Notes: a model not told the origin generated them from the letters alone. DNA of 6,436 bases from Firmicutes bacterium UBA4049 (GCA_002382755.1 DFZT01000082.1:1-6436); one strand, 5' to 3'. Positions 1-5,401 are shown, counted from the first letter of the stretch. Made by a program: numbers and translations.

Positions 1-45
1 CCCCGCCCTGGCGGGCACCCCTCCAAAGGAGGGGATTTATTTTGT
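1..45. repeat. Double GC-rich hairpin, intergenic repeat or terminator
   Basis: Two hairpins stand back to back: CCCGC/GCGGG around a short loop (about 2-15), then CCCCTCC-AAA-GGAGGGG (18-34) followed by ATTTATTTT. Read on the plus strand this is a rho-independent terminator shape (stem of 7 GC-rich pairs, loop of three, T-rich tail). The same kind of paired hairpin also occurs, to my recollection, as a dispersed intergenic repeat in several bacterial genomes, so it could be a repeat rather than a dedicated terminator. No plus-strand gene inside the window would use it; a gene left of position 1 might. Confidence 0.5.
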
Positions 46-72
46 GTCTCTCTGTTATTCTGTGTCTCTCTG
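37..72. repeat. 18-bp tandem repeat, two copies
   Basis: Positions 37-54 and 55-72 are the same 18-mer with one mismatch (TTATTTTGTGTCTCTCTG, then TTATTCTGTGTCTCTCTG). The array directly abuts the GC-rich hairpins at 1-34. On the minus strand it reads CAGAGAGACACA plus an A-rich spacer. No coding role is visible; it lies beyond the helicase remnant on its 3' side. Confidence 0.7.
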
Positions 73-121
73 CTAACCTCAGCATTTCCTGATGTCATTT
101 CTATGGATAACATTTTAGGAT

Positions 122-403
122 CTATTTTATATTTCCTCCAATTCTTTCCTCAATCTCTTCAATTCTCCATTGAGCGCAACCTGTATTGTATATTGAACTG
201 CTTTTCACCGGCGCTTTTTCGGATACAAAAGCAGGCGATGTAAATATGAAACGAAGCTCATCAATTTGGTCAAACTGTTTCTTCAAAACTTGATATGCGT
301 ATATAGAAAAACAAGCGGCGGCAATTGAAAGGCGGCTGCCCTTTTCGATTGTGACCGTCAAGTCATCTTTCACGGCTTTTGTTATATTATCAAAAATCTC
401 CAA
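122..403 (-). pseudogene. N-terminal remnant of a SNF2/DEAD-type helicase
   Basis: The reading frame gives 93 residues from a TTG start at 403, with a good AAAGGAG ribosome binding site 6-7 nt upstream. Residues 1 to about 64 (starting MEIFDNITKAVKDDL, later LSIAAACFSIYAYQ, then ELRFIFTSPAFV) resemble the N-terminus of large SNF2-family helicases that begin with a phospholipase-D-like region; this is recognition from memory. Such proteins are normally around a thousand residues, so at least 90 percent is missing. After the SEKAP stretch the sequence no longer fits the family and ends at TAG after about 29 more residues. In another frame the minus strand continues past the stop (RKYKIDPKMLSIEMTSGNAE, about 63-135), so the junction may be an internal deletion plus frameshift joining to another coding remnant. 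The gene starts 11 nt after the broken HTH gene and was probably its operon partner. A real small protein is possible but less likely. Confidence 0.6.
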
Positions 404-414
404 AGTACGCTCCT

Positions 415-643
415 TTAATGTTCATATGTTATTTTGTATCGTATTGTGCTGTCCTGAAGTTCTGGAACCAACTCCATAATATATCCGAAATCAACACCGA
501 GAATAGCGCATACTTTTATCAAGACCCCCATGCGAGAACTTAACTATTTTGGTCGAGCTTAATCCGGCTGCTACCTGCAAATCCTTCTTTTTCATGTCTC
601 TGTCAATAAAGAGCTTCAATAAGTTTTTACAACTTACTCTCAT
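415..643 (-). pseudogene. Frameshifted XRE/Cro-type small transcriptional regulator
   Basis: From the ATG at 643 the frame reads MRVSCKNLLKLFIDRDMKKK, then DLQVAAGLSSTKIVKF: helix 1 and the helix-turn-helix of a short YozG/Cro-type regulator of about 70 residues. This frame breaks after SHGG (about 526) and stops early after RYSRC. In the +1 frame from 525 the rest of the family resumes, VLIKVCAILGVDFGYIMELV and then PELQDSTIRYKITYEH, to a TAA at 415-417. The usual NVTTD-like loop between the halves is absent, which fits a small deletion of about 14 nt that also shifted the frame. AGG lies about 9 nt before the ATG. The protein would have bound DNA and probably repressed its own operon (see operator at 662-675). 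The HTH domain is partly intact in the truncated product, but the C-terminal helices are lost. Confidence 0.75.
620..636. promoter_or_regulatory. Second TAAGTT/AACTTA inverted repeat, possible operator
   Basis: TAAGTT and AACTTA are separated by 5 nt inside the first codons of the broken regulator. The half-sites are identical to those of the palindrome at 662-675, with centres about 40 bp apart. It may be a second repressor site, but its place within codons 3-8 means chance is a real alternative. Confidence 0.3.
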
Positions 644-661
644 AATTCGGCGCCTATTTTG

Positions 662-675
662 TAAGTTTCAACTTA
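662..675. promoter_or_regulatory. Perfect palindrome TAAGTT-TC-AACTTA, likely operator
   Basis: A perfect 6+6 inverted repeat with a 2-nt centre lies at the expected start of transcription and touches the -10 box (675-680) of the promoter that reads leftward into the broken HTH gene. This is a typical place for an autoregulatory site of a Cro-like repressor. That it was bound by this regulator is inference. Confidence 0.45.
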
Positions 676-703
676 TTATACCAATATTTGCATGCATTTT
701 ACA
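675..703 (-). promoter_or_regulatory. Promoter for the broken HTH-helicase operon
   Basis: On the minus strand a consensus -10 TATAAT (680-675) is preceded, after exactly 17 nt, by a weak -35 TGTAAA (703-698, three of six matches). Predicted start near 668 gives a 5' leader of about 25 nt to the ATG at 643. The flanking DNA is strongly A+T-rich. Confidence 0.5.
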
Positions 704-782
704 TTATATTTTACGCATTTATAAGGATTCAGTTTATATTTATTCGACATTAAAGTAGATTTAAAGATATTCGTGCAGTTAC

Positions 783-870
783 CTCAGTCAACCTGTGGCA
801 GTATATGTCGCTGCTTCTCCGGGATCCGCTCCTCCCTGCCTTTCGCCTAACCACAGACTAGACCCCGGCG
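783..870. other. GC-rich structured patch of unknown nature
   Basis: Within an A+T-rich gap between the broken regulator and the tRNA-Leu terminator lies a sharply bounded GC-rich island. CTGTGG (793-798) and CCACAG (851-856) are complementary. Inside them GGCAG (797-801) can pair with CTGCC (836-840), or GCAG with the nearby CTGC (811-814), and a GGATCC palindrome sits near the middle. No open frame looks like a protein. It could be a remnant of a mobile or dispersed element or a small structured RNA. I do not recognise it. The rest of the gap (704-782, 871-922) is A+T-rich with nothing recognisable. Confidence 0.3.
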
Positions 871-922
871 TACTTCATAATCTTAAAAATAAAAATGTTG
901 GATTTTATATATTATTTGGACA

Positions 923-949
923 TAAAAAACCCTCATTGGATTATGAGGG
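923..949 (-). terminator. Rho-independent terminator of tRNA-Leu
   Basis: On the minus strand CCCTCAT, a 6-nt loop and ATGAGGG form a 7-bp stem followed directly by TTTTTT. It starts 10 nt after the CCA end of tRNA-Leu and ends its transcript. Confidence 0.9.
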
Positions 950-959
950 CAAAAAGTCT

Positions 960-1044
960 TGGTGCGGGCGGCGAGAGTTGAACTCGCACGGGTATTCCCC
1001 ACTGGATCCTAAGTCCAGCGCGTCTGCCATTCCGCCACGCCCGC
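960..1044 (-). tRNA. tRNA-Leu (anticodon TAG)
   Basis: The 85-nt minus-strand sequence folds as a class II tRNA. The acceptor GCGGGCG pairs with CGCCCGC, followed by discriminator A and an encoded CCA. The anticodon stem-loop is CTGGA-CTTAGGA-TCCAG, giving TAG, which reads CUA and, with wobble, other CUN leucine codons. A long variable arm (TGGGGAATACCCG) is typical of Leu. The T-arm is GCGAG-TTCAACT-CTCGC. It has its own promoter (1070-1099) and terminator (923-949), so it is a single-gene transcript placed after the exporter operon. Confidence 0.97.
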
Positions 1045-1069
1045 CTATTTAAAAATATATCTTATGAAT

Positions 1070-1099
1070 AGTCTACTATGACGCAATCTTTTGTGTCAA
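1070..1099 (-). promoter_or_regulatory. Promoter of tRNA-Leu
   Basis: On the minus strand a consensus -35 TTGACA (1099-1094) is followed after 18 nt by TAGACT (1075-1070) as -10, with a predicted start about 20 nt before the tRNA. The -35 lies at the edge of a REP-like sequence (see 1093-1119). Confidence 0.7.
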
Positions 1100-1119
1100 G
1101 GAACCGTCCCGAAACGCAT
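1093..1119. repeat. REP-like GGGACGGTTC sequence
   Basis: The minus strand reads GTTTCGGGACGGTTCCTTGA then CACA. The core GGGACGGTTC followed by a TGACAC/TGTCA-type motif resembles REP-type palindromic repeats that are spread by Y1 (RAYT) transposases in many Firmicutes; this link is from memory. Only one degenerate unit is present and no transposase gene is nearby, so it is at most a solitary copy or remnant. It fills most of the short gap between the permease and tRNA-Leu. Confidence 0.4.
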
Positions 1120-1132
1120 ATAGCAAAAAGTT

Positions 1133-2242
1133 TTACACAATCTTTTTCTTGAACCTCAGTGTGCTTAAAGTTACAAGCACTACAGAAAAGATCAGCAGCG
1201 CGATAACCTGTGGATACAGGTACTCGATACCGATGCCTTTTAACACTATTCCCCTGATTATTGTCAGGTAAAATGTCAGGGGAATTAAATCGCCGATATA
1301 CTGGATGATCAGCGGCATTGCCTCCCTGGGGAACATAAAACCCGACAAAAGTATGCTGGGCAGGATCACAAAAAACGACATCTGGATGGCCTGCATCTGA
1401 GTTTTGGCCATTGTTGAGATGAATATACCCAAACCCAGGCTGGCTGTGATAAAAAACAGCGTCAGTATATACAGTTCCAAAAGACTCCCACGCACAGGCA
1501 CTTTGAAGACAAGCGCCCCAACCAGCAAAGCCACTGTAATTTGAATATAGCCAAGGGCAATATAGGGAATTATTTTGCCTAGCATCAGCTCGTAAGATCT
1601 CACCGGAGTAACGATAAGCTGTTCCAGGGTACCCTTTTCACGTTCGCGCACTATCCCCATCGAAGTCATTAAAACCATGGTCATGGTGACAATAATTCCT
1701 AAAATAGCAGGAACCATGAAAAAGGCCGTGATCCCGTCCGGATTGTACCAGGGCCGTACTCTGATATCATACGGCATATTTTTCAGGTTTGTTTTTTGAA
1801 TAATAATTTTTTGAGATTTCAACAGCCCTATGGAGCTTGCCACTGCAACAGCCGATGTGGCAACCATACTGTCCGTTGCGTCTACAATTACCTGTACCTG
1901 GGCTGTCTGTCCCTTGCGCAGGTTTTGAGCAAAATCTGGCGGGAAAATTATGCCGGCTTTCGCCTCGCTGCTGTCGATCATTTTAGTCAGGTCACTGTAT
2001 CCTTTTGCCCGGCAGGTTATGTCGAAATAGCCGGAAGCTCTGAATGAATCCAGCAAATCCCTGCTTTCATATGATAAAGACTGATCAAAGACAACCGTAG
2101 GGATATGTTTGACCTCCGTTTGAATGGCAAATCCGAATATAAGCAGCTGGACCAGCGGGAGGGCAAAAACCATAGCCAGAGTCAGCCTGTCCCGTTTGAT
2201 ATGTAAAAATTCTTTTTTTAAAATAGCCAGCATTCTATTCAT
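1133..2242 (-). CDS. ABC-2 type permease of the export system (YbhS/YbhR-like)
   Basis: A 369-residue integral membrane protein that forms the transport path of the exporter. Predicted membrane spans are near residues 22-40, 172-196, 224-247, 256-278, 286-305 and 343-363, with a large extracytoplasmic domain (about 41-170) between the first two: the usual ABC-2 membrane layout, and a length typical of YbhR/YbhS/YhhJ proteins. The conserved cytoplasmic coupling segment after the second span is present (VREREKGTLEQL, about 198-209). The C-terminus ends in a basic RFKKKIV. The ATG at 2242 lies 5 nt after the second ATPase, with GGGG about 8 nt upstream; Met4 is an alternative start. It is the last gene of the operon. 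Related operons normally carry two permease genes and only one is here, so it may act as a homodimer. The substrate cannot be read from sequence; drug or other amphiphile export is the usual suggestion for the family. Confidence 0.92.
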   Translation of the reverse strand: MNRMLAILKKEFLHIKRDRLTLAMVFALPLVQLLIFGFAIQTEVKHIPTVVFDQSLSYESRDLLDSFRASGYFDITCRAKGYSDLTKMIDSSEAKAGIIFPPDFAQNLRKGQTAQVQVIVDATDSMVATSAVAVASSIGLLKSQKIIIQKTNLKNMPYDIRVRPWYNPDGITAFFMVPAILGIIVTMTMVLMTSMGIVREREKGTLEQLIVTPVRSYELMLGKIIPYIALGYIQITVALLVGALVFKVPVRGSLLELYILTLFFITASLGLGIFISTMAKTQMQAIQMSFFVILPSILLSGFMFPREAMPLIIQYIGDLIPLTFYLTIIRGIVLKGIGIEYLYPQVIALLIFSVVLVTLSTLRFKKKIV

Positions 2243-2247
2243 CCGGG

Positions 2248-3162
2248 CTACCCCGCTTTTTTCTTCATTCTTGACAAGTAAATAAAAATATCTTCTAAAG
2301 AAGGTTTTATTTTTTTTGCCTCTGCATTTATTAACTTGTTAAACGGTTCCAGGGAGCTTTCCGAATCCAGCAGTATATGAAGCAGGGAACCGTGAATAGT
2401 GCACTCCCTTACATACGGTATTTTTTCTATTTCCTGTATTTTAGACATGGCATCCGGGTATTCCAGTTCGACCAGGCAGCCTTTGATGACACTATTTCTA
2501 AGGTTATCCGGGGTATCATTTGCAATCAGGCTTCCTTCGGAAATAAAAGCTATATTATTGCACCGTTCGGCTTCATCCATAAAATGAGTGGTTACCATAA
2601 CTGTCACACCTTCGTTAGCCAACCTTTGAATAATTTTAAAAAACATTCTCCTGCTGGTCGGGCTTATGCCGCTTGTAGGCTCATCCAAAAATAAAATTTG
2701 GGGGTGTGAGATCAATGCGCACCCCAGCGCCAGCCTTTGTTTGAAACCGCCGCTTAAACCCGCGGCCAATTCATTTTCCCTGCCCTCAAGAAGGGACATC
2801 CCGATCATTTCCGCGATCCTCTTTTTTCTTACAGAATAGGGAATGCTGTACATGCCCGAATAAAATTCAAGGTTTTCATAAACGGTAAGATCGTCGTACA
2901 GACTGTATTTTTGAGACATGTAACCGATCTTCGATTTTATTTCCTCTGACTGCTTGGCAATATCATACCCCAGTACAGTACCGGAGCCGGAAGTGGGTTC
3001 TAAAATTCCGCACAGCATCCTAATCGCGGTTGATTTTCCCGAACCGTTGGGACCTAAAAAACCAAAAACTTCCCCCTGTTTGATCTTTAAGGTAAGCTTA
3101 TCAACGGCCGTAAAAGATCCGAACATCTTGGTAAGATTGTCTGTTGTTACAACATGCTCCAC
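2248..3162 (-). CDS. ABC transporter ATPase, second subunit of the exporter (YbhF C-half-like)
   Basis: A 304-residue cytoplasmic ATPase that drives the permease. Visible motifs: Walker A GPNGSGKST (37-45), Q-loop MSQ (Q84), signature LSGGFKQ (136-142), Walker B ILFLDEP (D160, E161), and an H-loop with its histidine in TTHFMDEAE (H193). The D-loop reads SGISP instead of the usual SGxDP, so the conserved Asp is Ser167. The region after about 215 is the accessory domain of this family, ending PSLEDIFIYL. In E. coli YbhF and YhiH two such ATPases are fused in one chain; here they are separate neighbours. The GTG start at 3162 lies 6 nt after the first ATPase, with AAGG about 11 nt upstream. With the first ATPase it probably forms a heterodimer whose other ATP site contains the two unusual residues. 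Confidence 0.93.
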   Translation of the reverse strand: MEHVVTTDNLTKMFGSFTAVDKLTLKIKQGEVFGFLGPNGSGKSTAIRMLCGILEPTSGSGTVLGYDIAKQSEEIKSKIGYMSQKYSLYDDLTVYENLEFYSGMYSIPYSVRKKRIAEMIGMSLLEGRENELAAGLSGGFKQRLALGCALISHPQILFLDEPTSGISPTSRRMFFKIIQRLANEGVTVMVTTHFMDEAERCNNIAFISEGSLIANDTPDNLRNSVIKGCLVELEYPDAMSKIQEIEKIPYVRECTIHGSLLHILLDSESSLEPFNKLINAEAKKIKPSLEDIFIYLSRMKKKAG

Positions 3163-3168
3163 TAGTGT

Positions 3169-4059
3169 TTAATCCTTACCCTTTCCCTCCCCGGTCAGGG
3201 AAACAAACACATCCTCGATCGTAGGCGCCGCTTCGCTAAACTGCAGTATTTCTATGTTATCCGCCGACAGCCTTTCCTCAATAAAATCCCTGGCCAGGTT
3301 AAAATCACGGACCAGAATGTGATATTTATCGCCGAAAAATCCCGCGTCAACTATTTCATTACACTCGTTAAAGAAATCAATCTCTTTTGCGCTGGTTTTC
3401 AGTTCAATTATTTTATAAGGAAAATTCTTTTTCAAATTGACCGGCGTGTCAACCATTAAAAAGTTCCCTTCGCTCATAAAGGCGACCCTGGTGCAAAGTT
3501 CCGCCTCATCCATGTACGGGGTGGAAACAATTATCGTGATGCCTTCTTTGTTCTGCTCGTAGAGGATTTTCCAAAATTCTTTGCGGAATACCGGATCAAC
3601 CCCGTAGGTCGGCTCATCAAGAATCAAAACATCCGGCTTGGTGATCAGGGAACAGCTCAAAGCCAGTTTCTGCTTCATCCCCCCGGAAAGATTATCCGCC
3701 AGGCGCGACTTGAAATCCGTCAAGCCTGCCAGTTCCAATATTTCTTCCGTACGCCGGGCAATTGTTTTTTTATCCAGATTATATAAAGAAGCGAAGAAAT
3801 ACATATTTTCAATGACCGTCAGATCACCGTAAAGGCTGAATCTCTGGGGCATATAACCAAATATCGCCCCTTTGTTGTCCCAGGTCGCTTTTCCGCCGGT
3901 AGGAGTGACAATATTGCACAGCATTCTGATCAAGGTTGTTTTGCCGGCCCCGTCAGGGCCAATCAAGCCGAATATTTCACCTTTATTGACCTTCAGACTT
4001 ATATTGTTAACCGCGGTCAGGCTGCCGAATTTTTTGGTCAGTTCATTTACGGCAATCAA
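3169..4059 (-). CDS. ABC transporter ATPase, first subunit of the exporter (YbhF N-half-like)
   Basis: A 296-residue cytoplasmic ATPase. Motifs seen: Walker A GPDGAGKTT (34-42), Q-loop MPQ (Q72), signature LSGGMKQ (124-130), Walker B VLILDEP (D148, E149) and a normal D-loop YGVDP (D155). The H-loop reads VSTPYMDEAE, so the catalytic switch histidine is replaced by Pro181. Loss of this histidine in the first ATPase half is, as I recall, usual in YbhF/YhiH-like systems, so it supports both the family call and unequal ATP sites. The C-terminus (about 215-296) is the accessory domain ending TIEDVFVSL. The TTG start at 4059 overlaps the adaptor stop by 4 nt (TTGA), with GGAAAG about 9 nt upstream, suggesting translational coupling. 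It is the second gene of the operon, between the adaptor and the second ATPase. Confidence 0.93.
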   Translation of the reverse strand: MIAVNELTKKFGSLTAVNNISLKVNKGEIFGLIGPDGAGKTTLIRMLCNIVTPTGGKATWDNKGAIFGYMPQRFSLYGDLTVIENMYFFASLYNLDKKTIARRTEEILELAGLTDFKSRLADNLSGGMKQKLALSCSLITKPDVLILDEPTYGVDPVFRKEFWKILYEQNKEGITIIVSTPYMDEAELCTRVAFMSEGNFLMVDTPVNLKKNFPYKIIELKTSAKEIDFFNECNEIVDAGFFGDKYHILVRDFNLARDFIEERLSADNIEILQFSEAAPTIEDVFVSLTGEGKGKD

Positions 4060-5054
4060 GCTTTCACACTTTCCGGCGTGAAAACAACGTCCGCCGGCAT
4101 ACCGGGCTTTAAAACTCCGCTCTCGTTATTCACCTTTATCTTAACGCCAAAAACAACGTTAGTCCTTTCCTGTTTGGTCTGGATAGTTTTGGGTGTAAAT
4201 TCTCCCCGGTCGCTTATTTCCTCAATAACACCGCTATATTCACCCGCGCTTCCGCTGACGGTAAATTTAACTTTCTGGTCCAATTTTATTTTGGGCAGGT
4301 CATCAGTTGATATATAAACCTTAATCCACATATCATTAAGGTTTGCAATAACGGCAAGAGGAACTCCGGCTTGAACAAACTCCCCCTGCTCAAAATTTTT
4401 TGCCAGTGCAATTCCGTCAATCGGGCATGTTATCTTCGTATCTTCAAGCAGAGCCTCGGAGTATTTTAAAACAGCCTCGCTTCTTTCCAGTTCAGCTCTT
4501 GCCGCCTTGATTGCGTCCGGCCTGGAGCCTAATTGAAGCAGTTGCAGCTTCGAATTTGCCAGGTCAATCTGGTTCCGGAGCTGGCTTAAATGTATTTTTG
4601 CCTTTTCAATTTCGGACTCGGAAAGAGCGCCTTGCTCGTAGAGACTCTGGCTCCTTGCAAAATCTTTTTTTGCCTGGTCATAGTTTGTTTGGGCAATTTG
4701 AACACCGATTTTGGCGTCCTCTATTTCCTGATCCCTGGCGCCGGAAGTCAGATCGTCCAATTGCGCCTGCGCTTTTATAACTCCCAGGGCGTCCCGCTCT
4801 TTTTGAGCGACCAGGTCATTTCTGATTATCGTACCAATGAGTTGATTTTTTTTAACCGACTCTCCTTCGTTAATTGTTATACTTTGCAGCGTACCCGCCA
4901 GTTTTGAGCATAAATCAACCTGGGTTGCTTCGATTGTTCCCGTAGCGGTCAGTTCAGGTGTTTCTCGTAAGCTGCTTTGTTTTTCGTATCCCCAATAAGC
5001 AAGCGCCGCTGCAACGATAACAGCTAAAATAACAATCAGCTGTTTTTTGCCCAT
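4056..5054 (-). CDS. HlyD/YbhG-family membrane-fusion adaptor protein
   Basis: A 332-residue periplasmic-adaptor-type protein that links the permease to an outer partner or presents substrate outside the membrane. Residues 6-23 form one N-terminal membrane anchor after MGKKQ, with no lipobox cysteine. The first lipoyl half is near 37-77 (GTIEATQVDLCSKLAG to GESVKKNQLIG). A long helical hairpin rich in A, Q, E, K and R runs from about 82 to 205, with the turn at EQGALSESE (about 140-148). The second lipoyl half (CPIDGIALAKNFEQGEFV, about 210-227) and the beta-barrel domain follow, including the family-typical FTPKTIQTKQER (about 286-297) and LKPGMPADV near the end. Length is typical of YbhG/YhiI. 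The ATG at 5054 has AGAGGGG about 11 nt upstream, a slightly long spacing. First gene of the operon, preceded by a leader with a terminator. No outer-membrane channel or TetR regulator gene is adjacent. Confidence 0.93.
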   Translation of the reverse strand: MGKKQLIVILAVIVAAALAYWGYEKQSSLRETPELTATGTIEATQVDLCSKLAGTLQSITINEGESVKKNQLIGTIIRNDLVAQKERDALGVIKAQAQLDDLTSGARDQEIEDAKIGVQIAQTNYDQAKKDFARSQSLYEQGALSESEIEKAKIHLSQLRNQIDLANSKLQLLQLGSRPDAIKAARAELERSEAVLKYSEALLEDTKITCPIDGIALAKNFEQGEFVQAGVPLAVIANLNDMWIKVYISTDDLPKIKLDQKVKFTVSGSAGEYSGVIEEISDRGEFTPKTIQTKQERTNVVFGVKIKVNNESGVLKPGMPADVVFTPESVKA

Positions 5055-5176
5055 TTATTGAACTACCCCTCTTTGCTTACAAATAGTTAATTAAATAAAA
5101 CCAGGCGATTAAGCCTGGTCTCCCGGTTGTACAGTTTTGAGGATCGATTACACATCGCCTTAAATACTGATAACTA
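5055..5176 (-). promoter_or_regulatory. Putative attenuator leader RNA of the exporter operon
   Basis: About 120 nt separate the predicted start (near 5175) from the adaptor ATG. AGGCGAT (5160-5154) is perfectly complementary to ATCGCCT (5109-5103), which is the loop end and 3' arm of the terminator stem. The two pairings exclude each other: an antiterminator/terminator arrangement. CGAT/ATCG around GTGTA (about 5157-5145) is a possible third hairpin that would trap the antiterminator strand. A 22-codon open frame begins ATG TGT AAT CGA at 5155 and runs through the terminator to a TAA at 5087; its AAGG lies only 2 nt before the ATG, so translation is doubtful. I recognise no known riboswitch class, and no T-box sequence is present. 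Confidence 0.45.
5091..5119 (-). terminator. Intrinsic terminator in the leader of the exporter operon
   Basis: On the minus strand ACCAGGC-TTAATC-GCCTGGT gives a perfect 7-bp stem with a 6-nt loop, followed by TTTATTTAA. It lies between the promoter (5182-5210) and the adaptor start (5054), so it would stop transcription before the operon unless disrupted. The tRNA-Lys transcript already has its own terminator further upstream (5251-5294), so a role as attenuator is more likely than simple clean-up. Confidence 0.75.
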
Positions 5177-5181
5177 ATACA

Positions 5182-5210
5182 AGGATATCCTAAGCAGCCT
5201 TTTCCGTCAA
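5182..5210 (-). promoter_or_regulatory. Promoter of the exporter operon, with a palindrome over the -10
   Basis: On the minus strand TTGACG (5210-5205) is separated by 17 nt from TATCCT (5187-5182): five of six -35 matches and four of six -10 matches. A perfect 10-bp palindrome AGGATATCCT (5182-5191) covers the -10 box and could be a repressor site, though such a short A+T-centred palindrome may be chance. It lies downstream of the tRNA terminator, so the operon has its own start. Confidence 0.6.
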
Positions 5211-5250
5211 TACTGTTAATGCCGTATACGCTTCATTCTGTTTATAGAAT

Positions 5251-5294
5251 AATAAAAACCGGACTAAAACTGAAAAAATTATCAGCACCGGTTT
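5251..5294 (-). terminator. Terminator of the His-Gln-Lys tRNA transcript
   Basis: On the minus strand AAACCGG (5294-5288) pairs with CCGGTTT (5262-5256), with an inner CTGA/TCAG pairing in the A+T-rich loop, followed by TTATT. It begins about 30 nt after the tRNA-Lys CCA end. The large loop makes it less ideal than the tRNA-Leu terminator. Confidence 0.65.
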
Positions 5295-5325
5295 AAGAAA
5301 AGGGGTCTTTTTAACTTATAATTTT

Positions 5326-5401
5326 TGGTGAGCCATCGGGGACTCGAACCCCGGACACCCTGATTAAAAGTCAGGTGCTCTACCAGCTGAGCTAATGGCT
5401 C
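5326..5401 (-). tRNA. tRNA-Lys (anticodon TTT)
   Basis: A 76-nt tRNA including encoded CCA. Acceptor GAGCCAT pairs with ATGGCTC, discriminator A. The anticodon arm CTGA-CTTTTAA-TCAG places TTT as anticodon (reads AAA and AAG). The T-arm is CCGGG-GTTCGAG-TCCCCG-like with the standard TTCGA loop. Third and last tRNA of the cluster, 27 nt after tRNA-Gln. Confidence 0.97.

Noticed and set aside
37..72. CRISPR-like repeats
   Set aside because: Only two directly adjacent 18-mers without spacers.
549..758. Plus-strand open frame of 69 codons
   Set aside because: Antisense to the HTH remnant, which has clear family similarity, and to A+T-rich promoter DNA.
960..1044. tRNA-Leu 3' end as an integration (att) site for the decayed cassette
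   Set aside because: No second copy of the tRNA 3' end and no integrase remnant are visible in the window.
795..1052. Plus-strand open frame of 85 codons
   Set aside because: It runs antisense across tRNA-Leu and its terminator and resembles no protein; the tRNA explains the sequence.
1120..1145. AAAAAG/CTTTTT hairpin at the permease stop as terminator
   Set aside because: The stem is only A-T pairs plus one G-C, overlaps the stop codon and lacks a proper T-run after it.
4511..4907. Two overlapping plus-strand open frames within the adaptor gene
   Set aside because: Shadows of the helical-hairpin coding sequence on the other strand; no family resemblance.
5087..5155. 22-codon leader peptide as a true gene
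   Set aside because: AAGG lies only 2 nt before the ATG and the codons show no run of a regulatory amino acid; kept only as a possibility within the leader.
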